Of a stretch of DNA of 64,000 nucleotides, positions 44,234 to 53,528 are shown piece after piece (position 1 is the stretch's first letter; every line of letters starts with the position of its first letter). This stretch comes from Paenibacillus contaminans. GTDB taxonomy: Bacteria > Bacillota > Bacilli > Paenibacillales > NBRC-103111. The notes below the pieces were generated by a model. That model saw only the letters and a program-made list of their open reading frames with translations. It did not search any database and had not been told where the DNA came from. The stretch is taken from positions 186,001 through 250,000 of the forward strand of contig NZ_QMFB01000007.1 in assembly GCF_003285015.1 (NCBI RefSeq), written 5' to 3'. The position numbers and the translations under genes were made by a program.

Positions 44234-44507
44234 TAGAATCAGCTCCCTAAAAGTTTTATGAAAACGGTCTTCTTACCCGTTACTACGGGAAGCGGGTGTC
44301 GATGGTTTCCGGTTTCGGGCAAAAAGAGGTGCTCGCCGGCATGGTAAGACGCACATTTTACTGCTGGCTGCCCCCGAAAAAATGGCAGATTCCAAGGATG
44401 CCGTTGAACTGGTACGAAAAATAAGCAATCCTAGGAAGTGAAGCGACAGTCGCTGCGGCGGCAAGTCGTTTCACTTATTTTATAAAATGACATCAATTTG
44501 TAAAAGC
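44234..44507. other. Region without a recognised gene
   Basis: Roughly 275 bp with no clear gene. One plus-strand frame (about 44262-44449) reads protein-like near its end (KTHILLLAAPEKMADSKDAV) but has no start or ribosome site. It may be a fragment of a decayed gene. No repeat is seen. Confidence 0.3.
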
Positions 44508-44537
44508 CGCGAAAGCTTGCCGTTTCGCGTTTTTTTT
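44508..44537 (+). terminator. Terminator upstream of the GLUG protein gene
   Basis: CGCGAAA (44508-44514) and TTTCGCG (44523-44529) form a perfect stem, followed by eight T. Confidence 0.85.
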
Positions 44538-44670
44538 GTTTCGGGAATGAATTCTTTCATTATTCTTTTATCCGGCTGCAGTAGACTTACTCATGAAGGA
44601 CTCCTACCGTAATAAGCGGCATGGATGTAACGATTGGAGGAGAGTGGATGGCGTGAAAGGAGAAACGGCA

Positions 44671-47600
44671 ATGCGAAAAGCAACAAAAGTTTTGATAGGA
44701 TTCATGACGATGATGATGGCGGTTGCTGTCATTTCAGGAGGGATTTTCGGTAACGGCCAGGCTTTGGCGGCGGGGAACGGCGATTTCTCAGGGGAAGGCA
44801 CCTCCGGCAATCCTTATCTTGTCGGTACTGCAGAACAGTTGAACAAGATCAGAGAAAATTATTTGAATGCGAATTTGTACTTCAAGCTGACCCGAAATAT
44901 CGATTTAAGCGGCTATGCCGCAGCAGGCTGGGTTCCGATCGGCAATGAAGATGCTCCCTTCAAAGGTAATATCGACGGTAACGGTTATCAAATAACCGGA
45001 CTTTCGATCAATACCCCCGAGAACGGTTTTATCGGTTTGTTCGGTTATATAAGTACCGGCAGCTCGATAAAAAGAATGAAGCTGGTTGACGTAGCGATAA
45101 ACGGACAATTCGCTGTCGGCAGTTTGGTCGGCTACAACGAAGGAGGCGCAATCACCGACAGCTCCGCTTCGGGGAGTGTGTCCGGCTCCGGTGCTGTGGG
45201 CGGTTTGGTCGGAAACAGCTCCGGCGGGCTCATCTCCAACAGTAAGGCCGCGGTGACAGTCAGCGGATCAATGGGCGTAGGCGGTTTGGTCGGATACGCG
45301 TCCTGGAGCGAAGGGGTCATCAGCAACAGCTCGGCCGCGGGCAATGTGAGTGGAGGCAGGAACAGCGAGGAGCTTGGCGGCTTGGTCGGCATGGCGAATG
45401 GCATAACGATCAGCGGAAGTCACGCAAAGGGTTCTGTGACAGGCGGCAGAGGCAGTAAAATGATAGGCGGTTTAGTTGGCGTCACCTACTCGGTCGCGAT
45501 CAGTGAAAGTTATGCCTCGGGGGATGTAAGCGGAAGTACGAATGTAGGCGGTTTGGTAGGCAACATCTCCATAGGCAATGAGATTAACGACAGTTACGCC
45601 TTGGGTAAGGTCAGCGGAAGAAACACGATAGGCGGACTGGTCGGCAGGAACTACAACGGAACGCTAATAAACAGCTATGCCGAAGGCGATGTTGTTGCGA
45701 ACTCGGAAGGTAGTCTTGTCGGCGGTCTGGTTGGCGATCATATGCTTGGCCGGATTAGCGGCAGTTACGCGACGGGGAATGTGAGCGGAGGCTCGGCAAA
45801 CTTTTATGTAGGCGGCTTGGTTGCATACAATATGTCGGGAACGATCAGCGGCAGCTATGCCTCTGGGAATGTGAGCGTAGGCGATGGCAGCGCCAGTATA
45901 GGCGGTTTGGTCGGCTACGATAACACAGGAACGATTGAGACGACTTTTGCCTTGGGGAATGTTAGCGCAGGAGACGGCAGTCAAGAGGTTGGCGGCTTGG
46001 TCGGCACCGAATATTTCGGAACGATCCGTATGAGCTACGCAAAAGGGGATGTAACCGAAAGTGGGGATAGCTTCCATGCAGGCGGATTAGTAGGCAACAA
46101 CAACGGTGAGATCGACAACAGCTACGCCTCAGGGAAAGTAATCGGCAAGTATTACATAGGCGGATTGGTCGGTTTCAATAACAATGACGGTTTCTTGATC
46201 AGAAACAGCTACGCTTCAGGGAAAACAAGCGGAGTCGAGGGGAGTGAAAATGTAGGCGGACTAGTCGGTTACAATTCCTCCGGATCGACGGTTAACAGTT
46301 ACTACGACTTGGAAGCAACCGGCCAAGCAGTTTCGGCAGGGGGCACCGGCCTGACAACCGGACAGATGAAGCAATCCGGCACGTACGAACAAGATGATGC
46401 CAACCCTTGGGATTTTACGGATGTCTGGGTGATCGATTCGGTCCGTAACGACGGGTATCCTTATTTGCAAGCAGCTCAGGCATATGTCGATTATGACGGT
46501 AATGGGAACGAAAGCGGTACGGTACCGGCGAGCCGTTCTTTCATAAAGGGATCTCAAGTGAAGGTGTATTCGGGCGCCGTCGATTTGGTGAAAACAGGCC
46601 ATATCTTATATGGCTGGAACACGAAAGCGGATGGCAGCGGCACGTTGTTTAAGGCGGGCGATTCCTTTCCGATCGCTTCCCACACCGTTCTGTATGCGAT
46701 ATGGATGATTCCAAGCACGGACGCAACGTTAACCTCCACGATTGGGAATGTAAGCAACGGTGGAAGCGCCGATGAACGTATTACGGACATTCCTTATGGA
46801 ACGACGCTCGACGACTTAAAGGCGGCAATTACGCCGGCGGCGGAAGCGACTTTCGACATTTACGATGAGGATGGAGTGACGCTGGCGACCGCCTTGACTA
46901 CCGGCAAAAAAATAATCGTGACGGCGCAGGACGGCATTACGCAAGTGACGTATACGTTGACTGTAGCCGCTAACGGGGCGAATGCCATCACGGCCTTCAG
47001 CTTGGCTGAGCAAATCGCACCCGCAGTGATCGATGAGGTTGCGCATACGATCGCGATCCAAGTGAAGTCCGGTACCGTTCGGAACGGTATGGTTGCCGCT
47101 TTTGCATTATCCGAGGACGCTTCGGCTAAAGTTGGGAGCGTCGATCAGGTGAGCGGAACGACCGCCAACGATTTTACGAATCCGGTTACGTATACGGTCA
47201 GGGCGGCGAACGGTATCACGCAGAATTGGACCGTAACGGTTACGGTATTTATCAGCAGCGAAAAAGATATCCTGTCTTTCAGCATGGTTGAACAAACCGA
47301 AGAAGCGGCAATCGATACTGACGCCCACACGGTACTGGTTCAAGTGAGGTCCGGTACCAACCGGAACGGTTTGGTGGCTGCATTCGCTTTATCTGAAGGC
47401 GCCACGGCAAAGGTTGGTTCGGTAACGCAAGTGAGCGGAACGACCGCGAACAATTTCACGAATCCGGTCACTTATGCGGTGAAAGCGGAGGATGGCAGCA
47501 CGCAGAACTGGAAGGTAATTGTAGTCTTTGAGCCTAGCAGCGCGAAAGAGATTACAGCCTTCAGTCTGGCTGCGCAAACCAAACCGGCGATCATTGATGC

Positions 47601-49014
47601 GGTCGCGCACACGGTAAAGGTTGAAGTGGCGCCCGGAACGAACCTGACGAACCTGACGGCCACATTCTCGCTTTCCTCGGGGGCCTACGCCAAGGTCGGC
47701 TCCAAGACGCAAACGAGCGGCGTAACCGCGAACAATTTCACGAATCCGGTCACTTACATGGTGAGAGCGGCCGACAACAGTACGCAGAATTGGACGGTAA
47801 CGGTGTGGACGCAGAACAACTACTCGGTTACCTTTGATTCCAATGACGGCACAGCGGTAGAAGGCCAGTCCGTAGCCCATAACGGCAAGGCGCTTGCTCC
47901 TGCGGATCCGGCAAAGGAAGGTTACGCCTTTGCAGGCTGGCATACGGACAATTTGACGTTTGCAAATCCGTTTGATTTTGACAATACCGTTATCACGGCG
48001 AACACGACGCTTTATGCCAAGTGGACGGAAATAACGGGACTGCAAGTGGCGATCACGTCGGCGAACGGAACCGTTAGCGGGGTTAAGTCCAGCTACGCAT
48101 ATGGCGAACAAGCCGCTCTGACGGCGGTTTCTCTGCTAGGATATAAGTTCGAAGGGTGGACGGATACGACGACGGGAAAAACGCTCAGCACGAAAGAAGC
48201 CTACAGCTTTACAGTCACGGCCAATGTTAGCTTGACGGCGAACTTCGGGGAAATTATTCCTGATCGATTCACGGTTATGTTCCTAAGCGAGAGCGGACAA
48301 ATCCTTTCCGTGCAGCAGGTCGTCAAAGGGGGAAGCGCGACACCGCCGCCTAGCCCGTCCAAGCCTGACAGCGTTTTTCTTAATTGGAGCGTTGACTATA
48401 CGAATGTGCAGTCGGATTTGACCCTCAAGCCTGTATACTCGGCCAAAGTCAAAACGTATACGTTGACTGTTGTCGGAGGAAGCGTCCAAAATGGTGCGGA
48501 GCCCTATTACTTCGATACGAAAGTGACTGTAACGGCGGATACGCCGCCTGAGGGACAGCAATTCAGTTACTGGACCATGCAAGGAAATATCGTCAGCTAC
48601 AGCCCAACGTATTCCCTTTACATGACGGGGGATACGACGATTACCGCCGTTTTCTCGGCTGTTCCCGCGGCGAGAGAGCCGATCGTGACGATTTCGCCGG
48701 ACCCGATCGCCGATCCGGTCGCCAGAAAAATCTCGTTTATCGGCCAGATTGATTTGCCTGCTGGATTTTCGCTTGTGGAATGCGGGTTAGTCGTCAAGCA
48801 ATCGGCTGTTCCCGTAACAGATCTGAATTTCAGCACGGCTGGAGCGATTCGGGCCAAATCCAGCTCGCAAACGGCGACGGGGCAATACATGATGAACAAG
48901 ACGGGAGTCAACCACGGAGATACCTGGTATGCAAGGGCTTATTTGATTTACAAGGATAGCGGAGGCAAAGTGGTTACCATCTATAGCGCCACCGTTTCGA
49001 GCACGATGCCTTAA
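44671..49014 (+). CDS. Large secreted GLUG-repeat protein
   Basis: A 1447-residue exported protein. A signal peptide (residues ~1-33) ends ALA|A. About 14 GLUG-type repeats (GGLVG core, ~35 residues each) fill residues ~140-560. Then a dose of DUF5018-like repeats (three, with F-L-QT, IDxxAHT and AKVGS), Listeria/Bacteroides-type InlB repeats (YSVTFDSNDGT.., GWHTDN) and a C-terminal beta domain follow. No LPXTG or SLH anchor is visible, so attachment is unknown. Likely a surface adhesin. The start at 44671 follows AAAGGAG; the frame is open back to 44593. It precedes the peptide cassette. Confidence 0.85.
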   Translation: MRKATKVLIGFMTMMMAVAVISGGIFGNGQALAAGNGDFSGEGTSGNPYLVGTAEQLNKIRENYLNANLYFKLTRNIDLSGYAAAGWVPIGNEDAPFKGNIDGNGYQITGLSINTPENGFIGLFGYISTGSSIKRMKLVDVAINGQFAVGSLVGYNEGGAITDSSASGSVSGSGAVGGLVGNSSGGLISNSKAAVTVSGSMGVGGLVGYASWSEGVISNSSAAGNVSGGRNSEELGGLVGMANGITISGSHAKGSVTGGRGSKMIGGLVGVTYSVAISESYASGDVSGSTNVGGLVGNISIGNEINDSYALGKVSGRNTIGGLVGRNYNGTLINSYAEGDVVANSEGSLVGGLVGDHMLGRISGSYATGNVSGGSANFYVGGLVAYNMSGTISGSYASGNVSVGDGSASIGGLVGYDNTGTIETTFALGNVSAGDGSQEVGGLVGTEYFGTIRMSYAKGDVTESGDSFHAGGLVGNNNGEIDNSYASGKVIGKYYIGGLVGFNNNDGFLIRNSYASGKTSGVEGSENVGGLVGYNSSGSTVNSYYDLEATGQAVSAGGTGLTTGQMKQSGTYEQDDANPWDFTDVWVIDSVRNDGYPYLQAAQAYVDYDGNGNESGTVPASRSFIKGSQVKVYSGAVDLVKTGHILYGWNTKADGSGTLFKAGDSFPIASHTVLYAIWMIPSTDATLTSTIGNVSNGGSADERITDIPYGTTLDDLKAAITPAAEATFDIYDEDGVTLATALTTGKKIIVTAQDGITQVTYTLTVAANGANAITAFSLAEQIAPAVIDEVAHTIAIQVKSGTVRNGMVAAFALSEDASAKVGSVDQVSGTTANDFTNPVTYTVRAANGITQNWTVTVTVFISSEKDILSFSMVEQTEEAAIDTDAHTVLVQVRSGTNRNGLVAAFALSEGATAKVGSVTQVSGTTANNFTNPVTYAVKAEDGSTQNWKVIVVFEPSSAKEITAFSLAAQTKPAIIDAVAHTVKVEVAPGTNLTNLTATFSLSSGAYAKVGSKTQTSGVTANNFTNPVTYMVRAADNSTQNWTVTVWTQNNYSVTFDSNDGTAVEGQSVAHNGKALAPADPAKEGYAFAGWHTDNLTFANPFDFDNTVITANTTLYAKWTEITGLQVAITSANGTVSGVKSSYAYGEQAALTAVSLLGYKFEGWTDTTTGKTLSTKEAYSFTVTANVSLTANFGEIIPDRFTVMFLSESGQILSVQQVVKGGSATPPPSPSKPDSVFLNWSVDYTNVQSDLTLKPVYSAKVKTYTLTVVGGSVQNGAEPYYFDTKVTVTADTPPEGQQFSYWTMQGNIVSYSPTYSLYMTGDTTITAVFSAVPAAREPIVTISPDPIADPVARKISFIGQIDLPAGFSLVECGLVVKQSAVPVTDLNFSTAGAIRAKSSSQTATGQYMMNKTGVNHGDTWYARAYLIYKDSGGKVVTIYSATVSSTMP

Positions 49015-49060
49015 TGAGCTTCCTTGGACATTTGCTTAAATTCCTGTACCCTTTATTAAA

Positions 49061-49089
49061 TTGAAAGAGTTAATTAACCAAGTTAACAA
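49061..49089 (+). promoter_or_regulatory. Candidate promoter of the RiPP-like cassette
   Basis: TTGAAA (49061-49066) and TAACAA (49084-49089) are separated by 17 bp, 36 bp before the peptide start. The -10 is weak, so the call is tentative. Confidence 0.4.
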
Positions 49090-49124
49090 AATGTCGAATT
49101 TGCAAATGGGAGGAACGAACCGCC

Positions 49125-49226
49125 ATGAAGAAAGAATATGAAAAACCGCAGATCGAGATCGAAGAGTATGAGCTACCTTGCATATGCTCGGAATCCGGCG
49201 GATTGGGAGACGGGGAAGATTTTTAG
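49125..49226 (+). CDS. Short leader-like peptide (candidate RiPP precursor)
   Basis: A 33-residue peptide beginning MKKEYEKPQIEIEEYELP, with a C-x-C and an acidic Gly-rich tail (SGGLGDGEDF). The YxxP pattern (Y5, P8) is the motif recognised by PqqD-like RRE proteins in lasso-type leaders, and a PqqD gene lies in the same cassette. GGGAGGA stands 11 bases upstream. Ser22 and Ser24 are possible phosphate acceptors for the next gene's kinase. It is too short for database certainty. Cleavage, cyclisation and product are inferred, not shown. Confidence 0.6.
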   Translation: MKKEYEKPQIEIEEYELPCICSESGGLGDGEDF

Positions 49227-49233
49227 ACGGCTG

Positions 49234-49290
49234 AGACGGGAATGGTTGACGATAAGCGGCGGGAAAGCGCATTTTCCCGCTTCCCCGTCT
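49234..49290 (+). promoter_or_regulatory. Hairpin between peptide and kinase genes
   Basis: GACGGGAA (49235-49242) with TTCCCCGTC (49281-49289) encloses GCGGGAAA and TTTTCCCGC (49258-49280). There is no T-run, so it may be a processing or attenuator stem that gives more peptide than kinase. Confidence 0.45.
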
Positions 49291-49312
49291 TGCTGGGAGG
49301 ATGGATGACGCC

Positions 49313-50194
49313 ATGAACCGGGCAAGTATTGCTGGCATCACGATCGATTATACGGGGATAGACGGCTCCTATTTGATCCCGAGGTTATCGGCATACGGAA
49401 GTACCGGCAGCCGGACCGACATGAAGCTGCGAACAATCGTCTGCGACGAGCTTGATGAACCGCAGGGCACGTACGTCGAGCAGGTGAACGCCGCTACGAT
49501 CATACGGATCGGCGCCGGTAAGTTTTGCCGGTATTTACGCGATCAAGAAACGGGAAAACTCGCAGCGGCGTTTTTTTACAATCGGGACTATTCGGAAGTG
49601 GAAATCCGTCTGTGGAAGGGGAGAAAGCATCCCCTTTTTACTTTGGCCGATTTCGAATACATGTACACGGGCTTTGCGTTTTGCGACCGGTTGACGGAGC
49701 TTGGCGGGGTTGTTCTGCACGGTTCCGCCATCGCGATGAACAAGCGGGGAATCATCTTCTCCGCCAACAGCGGAACGGGGAAATCGACGCATACGCAGCT
49801 TTGGAAGGAGCGTTTCGGAGAAGCCGTTACCATTGTCAATGACGATAAGCCGGCCATCCGGTTCGATGACGGATTTCCCCATTGTTACGGTACGCCTTGG
49901 AGCGGGAAGACCGCTCTGAACGAAAATGTCCGCGTTCCGCTCCATGCGATCGTATTCATTCATCGGGCGGAGTCGAACAGGATCGAACGGTTGACTGTCA
50001 AAGAAAGCCTGTTCCACTTGACGGGACAAATCGCAAGACCTTATTACGACAGCGGATTGGGTATGAAAACGCTGGATCGGATCGAACGATTGATCGCGAC
50101 CGTGCCCATATACAGACTACACTGCAGCATCAGTCAAGAAGCGGTGGACGCAGCATTTAATGAAATTATGGAGAAAGCGGGGAAGCTGGAATGA
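49313..50194 (+). CDS. HPr-kinase-like protein
   Basis: A 293-residue kinase related to HprK. The P-loop is SANSGTGKST (residues ~150-160). Motifs NDDKPAIR and GTPWSGK follow. Related enzymes in lasso clusters phosphorylate the C-terminal Ser of the peptide, and others of the HprK-related group sit beside PqqD. It probably phosphorylates the peptide at 49125. GGGAGG lies upstream, with ATG 49313 preferred over ATG 49301. It overlaps PqqD by 4 bases. Confidence 0.75.
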   Translation: MNRASIAGITIDYTGIDGSYLIPRLSAYGSTGSRTDMKLRTIVCDELDEPQGTYVEQVNAATIIRIGAGKFCRYLRDQETGKLAAAFFYNRDYSEVEIRLWKGRKHPLFTLADFEYMYTGFAFCDRLTELGGVVLHGSAIAMNKRGIIFSANSGTGKSTHTQLWKERFGEAVTIVNDDKPAIRFDDGFPHCYGTPWSGKTALNENVRVPLHAIVFIHRAESNRIERLTVKESLFHLTGQIARPYYDSGLGMKTLDRIERLIATVPIYRLHCSISQEAVDAAFNEIMEKAGKLE

Positions 50195-50454
50195 AAATTA
50201 GCCAAGGCTTCAGCCTACGAAACATTGCCGGAAGCAACATCGTCGTTCCCGTGGGGACGGCGGGCGTCAGCTTTAAAGGTATGATCACTTTAAACGGCAG
50301 CGGGGCTTTTCTGTGGAAGCAGCTGGAAACGGATAAGACAGAAGAGCAGTTGCTGCAAGCCATGCAGGCCGAATACGAAGTAGACGAGCAAACGGCGAAG
50401 ACGGATGTCGGACAATTCGTCGGGACATTACGGCATGCGGGTTTACTGGAATAG
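50191..50454 (+). CDS. PqqD family protein (RRE-like)
   Basis: An 87-residue PqqD-like protein. LNGSGAFLWKQLETDKTEEQLLQAMQAEYEV is the typical family core. PqqD proteins bind leader peptides and hand them to modifying enzymes. It overlaps the kinase by ATGA, so the two are coupled. The leader motif of the short peptide fits it as ligand. Confidence 0.85.
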   Translation: MKISQGFSLRNIAGSNIVVPVGTAGVSFKGMITLNGSGAFLWKQLETDKTEEQLLQAMQAEYEVDEQTAKTDVGQFVGTLRHAGLLE

Positions 50455-50463
50455 AGGCTTTAC

Positions 50464-50928
50464 ATGGAGAGAAGCAAAGCGCGCCTGACGTCGGAGCAAT
50501 TTATGTCTATGCTGCTGCCGCTGCTAGAAGAGAAACGGGATGTGGAAATCACAGTGGCCGGCAACAGCATGTTCCCGTTGTGGAAGCATGGCAGGGACCG
50601 CGTCACTCTCACGTGCTGCGATAAGGATACGCTGAGAAAAGGGGATATTCCCTTGTACCGAAGGCACACCGGACAGCTTGTCCTGCATCGAATCGTCAGG
50701 GTAAGCAAGTGCGGCTACGACATGTGCGGGGATGGCCAAGACCGGGTCGAACGCCATGTGCCGAAGGATAACGTCATCGCCGTCGTTAAGTCCTTCACGC
50801 GCAAAAATAAGACCTACAGCTGCGAGTATGTTCCTTACCGGGTGTTTGTCGCCTTGTGGCTGACGCTGCTGCCCTTCCGATCGTTCGCGTTACGCAGCAT
50901 ACGGGTTTGGCGCAGATGGATTCTTTGA
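50464..50928 (+). CDS. S24/S26-like (signal-peptidase type) protein
   Basis: A 154-residue protein with GNSMFPLWKHGRD (Ser of the S26 type), KGDIPLYRR and the LVLHRIV block, which matches the SipW-type Ser/His dyad. A hydrophobic tail (residues ~125-145) could anchor it. In this cassette it may process the leader, a role that fits but is not proven. 9 bp separate it from PqqD. Confidence 0.7.
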   Translation: MERSKARLTSEQFMSMLLPLLEEKRDVEITVAGNSMFPLWKHGRDRVTLTCCDKDTLRKGDIPLYRRHTGQLVLHRIVRVSKCGYDMCGDGQDRVERHVPKDNVIAVVKSFTRKNKTYSCEYVPYRVFVALWLTLLPFRSFALRSIRVWRRWIL

Positions 50929-50956
50929 CCTCAAACACATGAGAAAGGAGCCGGAT

Positions 50957-52171
50957 ATGGAAGCGAATTCGACGTATTTTATCAAGCTGCTGTCCGCCTT
51001 CCTCCATCGGCATGACCCCTTGCAGGAGAACGAGATCGACTGGGAGCGGGTTTATCGGCTGGGGAACATTCATTTTGTCAGCGGAATGATATTTTTTACG
51101 GCTAGGGGACTGCGCGAGGGAAACCGGCCGCCCGGTCATATTTTGCATCGCATGAAACAAGACTTTGCTTCCACGCTCGCAAGATCGGCCGCTCAAGAGG
51201 AAGAAATGGACGGCGTCATCCGGGAGTTCTGCAAAGCGGAGATCCCTCATCTTCTTTTGAAGGGATTTGCAATCCGCGGCTGTTATCCCGTTAAAGAGTT
51301 GCGAACGATGGGGGATATCGATTTTTTAATCAAGCGAGAGGACCGGGCGAAATCACACGGGCTGTTGTTGGCGCTGGGATTCAAGGCGGGGCCGGCGAAC
51401 GGGAACGTGTGGCATTATGCAAAGGGCAAGGTCTCCCTGGAGGTGCATTCGGAGCTTTTTTCCGATAATATCAACAACCGCTTCGATTATATCGGCTATT
51501 TTTCAGGTGCATGGGAGCATGCGGTCAGGGAGCCGAACGGGTTTACCTATATGTTTAAGCCGGCGTATCATTTGCTGTATTTGCTCGTGCATATGGCGAA
51601 GCATTTTCACGGTCACGGCTGCGGCATCCGCATGATCTTGGATATCGCCGCGTATGTAAAGCAAGTTGAAGAGACGCTGGATTGGGCTTGGATAGAAGGT
51701 GAGCTCAAGAAGCTCCGGCTGTCAGTGTTCGCGAGTAATGTATTCGGCTTGTGCCGGCGATGGTTCGGCACCTTAACCCCCATGCACGGGCATTCCGAGA
51801 TGGAAGAGACTGTTTATAAGGAAATCAGCGATTACATTTTATCGGCAGGGACCTTCGGTTTTTACCGGAGGAACAAATATGCGAGCATACGCCGTAAATT
51901 CAATGACGGACACAGGGGGGGACAAAAGAAGCCCGCAGCCGGCAGCTACTATAGTAAGTTCTTCTTTCCTAGCTATCGCACTTTGAGCAATAGCGGCGCT
52001 TATGCCTTTGTAAGAAATCGTCCCTACTTGGTGCCCGTCGCTTGGATTTATCGGTTTGCCAGAAATCTGATCCCCAGGAGGCGGAGTCCCGTCCGGATCC
52101 TCCTCGACATTGCCGGCAGTAAGCGGGAATATAACCGTCAGGCCGATGTGTTGTCGAAAATGGGCTTGTAA
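50957..52171 (+). CDS. Nucleotidyltransferase family protein
   Basis: A 404-residue protein of the nucleotidyltransferase group common in peptide cassettes. The motif MGDIDFLIKREDR gives the catalytic Asp pair, after LLLKGFAIRGCYPVKELRT. Histidines HMAKHFHGHGCG follow. Similar proteins occur in lasso-peptide kinase clusters, where they modify the phosphorylated peptide. The start at 50957 follows AAAGGAG. It ends 4 bp before the convergent sensor kinase. Confidence 0.75.
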   Translation: MEANSTYFIKLLSAFLHRHDPLQENEIDWERVYRLGNIHFVSGMIFFTARGLREGNRPPGHILHRMKQDFASTLARSAAQEEEMDGVIREFCKAEIPHLLLKGFAIRGCYPVKELRTMGDIDFLIKREDRAKSHGLLLALGFKAGPANGNVWHYAKGKVSLEVHSELFSDNINNRFDYIGYFSGAWEHAVREPNGFTYMFKPAYHLLYLLVHMAKHFHGHGCGIRMILDIAAYVKQVEETLDWAWIEGELKKLRLSVFASNVFGLCRRWFGTLTPMHGHSEMEETVYKEISDYILSAGTFGFYRRNKYASIRRKFNDGHRGGQKKPAAGSYYSKFFFPSYRTLSNSGAYAFVRNRPYLVPVAWIYRFARNLIPRRRSPVRILLDIAGSKREYNRQADVLSKMGL

Positions 52172-52175
52172 AGTG

Positions 52176-53528
52176 CTAGTTCAGGTTCGTTAAAGGACCG
52201 ATAGTAAGCGGCACCCATCCTGTAAAAATTGCTCCGCCGGACAGGCTACGGTTCCTTACGGAGAGATCGCCCTTATGCGCCCGGATAATGCGGCGCGCGA
52301 TCGTAAGACCCAGACCGACTCCGCCGCTTTCGGAATTCCGGGACGGGTCCCCCCGATAGAAGGGCTCAAATACATGCGGCAAATCCTGCACTTCAATGCC
52401 CGGCCCCGTATCTTCAATCGTGAAGACGATACGGCCGTCTTCCAAGTGCCACGCGAATGTAGTCGTTCCGCCGGCGGGCGTATGCCTGATGGCATTGTCG
52501 AGCAGGTTGCTTACCGCTCGCCGCAGTAAATGGGAGTCCCCCTGAACGGTTATGTCTCCTCTTTGCACGTCCCCTTCAAAATGAATCTCGGCGCCTTTAG
52601 CCTTGGCTACAGGGCTGTACTCCTCGGCAAGATCGGCAAAGAGCCGTCCCGGTACCACAGGTTCCGGCCGCAGCGTTTGCTCGATGGATTCGAGCTTGGT
52701 GAACGAAAACAAGTCGGATACGAGCCTTTCGAGAGATTCCGCTTTTTTCGTGCAAATCGAAAGGTATCGAGCGGTTTTCTCCGGATTGTCGGTCTTGCCT
52801 TTCTCCAACCAAGCCAAACAACCGCGAAGCATAAATAACGGCGTTCTTAAATCATGGGCGATTGCGCCTATGAAAAATCGGCGTTCCTCTTGCAGCTCGG
52901 ACTCGCGGATCAGCGACTCTCGCAAGCTGCTGCCCATCGCATGGAAAGCGGAGCGCACGGTCGTGACTTCAAGCACGCTGGATTCGGGCAGGTGAAAATC
53001 AAGATCGCCGTCGGCAATCCGGCGTGCGGCTGCGCTCATGGCCTCAAGCGGTTTGACGACGACTTGGCCTATTTTCCAGGCGATGAACAGTATTGCTGCA
53101 ATCGCTGCAATGATGGCGCATACCGTTGCCACCTCGCTTTTTCGTTGCGGGAGGAAAATAAGCGCTTTGCCCTGCAGTTCGCCTTGTTCGACGATATTGA
53201 TTTGGCGTGTTGCGGATTCTTCCGTACCGATCGGTCCAGCAAGTACAATTTCGCGGCCGGAGCCATCCTGCAGGACGATTCCGATGCCCGCTTGCTTGGC
53301 GGTGCTTTGCAGCGAAGCCTGCCAATCCGAATCCGTCCATTGGGCCGCATTCGATTCGTTCACATTGCGGATTGCCTCAGCCAAGCCGGCTTGCTGCCGC
53401 TCATAGAGCGAGCTCTCGAACACGTAACGATCGAGCAGGTCCGACAGTTCAAACAATAACCGCGGCATAACAATGACGATAAGCATGCCGATGATCATCC
53501 ACTGACGGATGCGAAGCCGCGGCTTCAT
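52176..53528 (-). CDS. Sensor histidine kinase
   Basis: A 450-residue kinase: TM1 (~residues 10-28), an extracytoplasmic region of ~120 residues, TM2 (~residues 135-160), HAMP, HisKA (IAHDLRTPLFMLRG) and ATPase (NLLDNAIRHTP, GVGLGLTIARR). The start at 53528 gives a 4-base ATGA overlap with the regulator; the longer frame to 53726 lies inside the regulator gene and is rejected. Its partner is the regulator at 53525-54232. Confidence 0.93.
   Translation of the reverse strand: MKPRLRIRQWMIIGMLIVIVMPRLLFELSDLLDRYVFESSLYERQQAGLAEAIRNVNESNAAQWTDSDWQASLQSTAKQAGIGIVLQDGSGREIVLAGPIGTEESATRQINIVEQGELQGKALIFLPQRKSEVATVCAIIAAIAAILFIAWKIGQVVVKPLEAMSAAARRIADGDLDFHLPESSVLEVTTVRSAFHAMGSSLRESLIRESELQEERRFFIGAIAHDLRTPLFMLRGCLAWLEKGKTDNPEKTARYLSICTKKAESLERLVSDLFSFTKLESIEQTLRPEPVVPGRLFADLAEEYSPVAKAKGAEIHFEGDVQRGDITVQGDSHLLRRAVSNLLDNAIRHTPAGGTTTFAWHLEDGRIVFTIEDTGPGIEVQDLPHVFEPFYRGDPSRNSESGGVGLGLTIARRIIRAHKGDLSVRNRSLSGGAIFTGWVPLTIGPLTNLN

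Noticed and set aside
45100..46300. A CRISPR array or tandem DNA repeat
   Set aside because: The periodicity is at protein level (GLUG repeats); the DNA repeats vary and no spacers exist.
48650..49014. A cell-wall sorting signal in the GLUG protein
   Set aside because: No LPXTG-like motif, hydrophobic tail or SLH repeats appear in the C-terminal part.
49125..52171. Calling the peptide cassette a lasso-peptide cluster
   Set aside because: The asparagine-synthase-like cyclase and the transglutaminase-like B2 protease are not present, and the candidate core lacks the usual T-x-G start.
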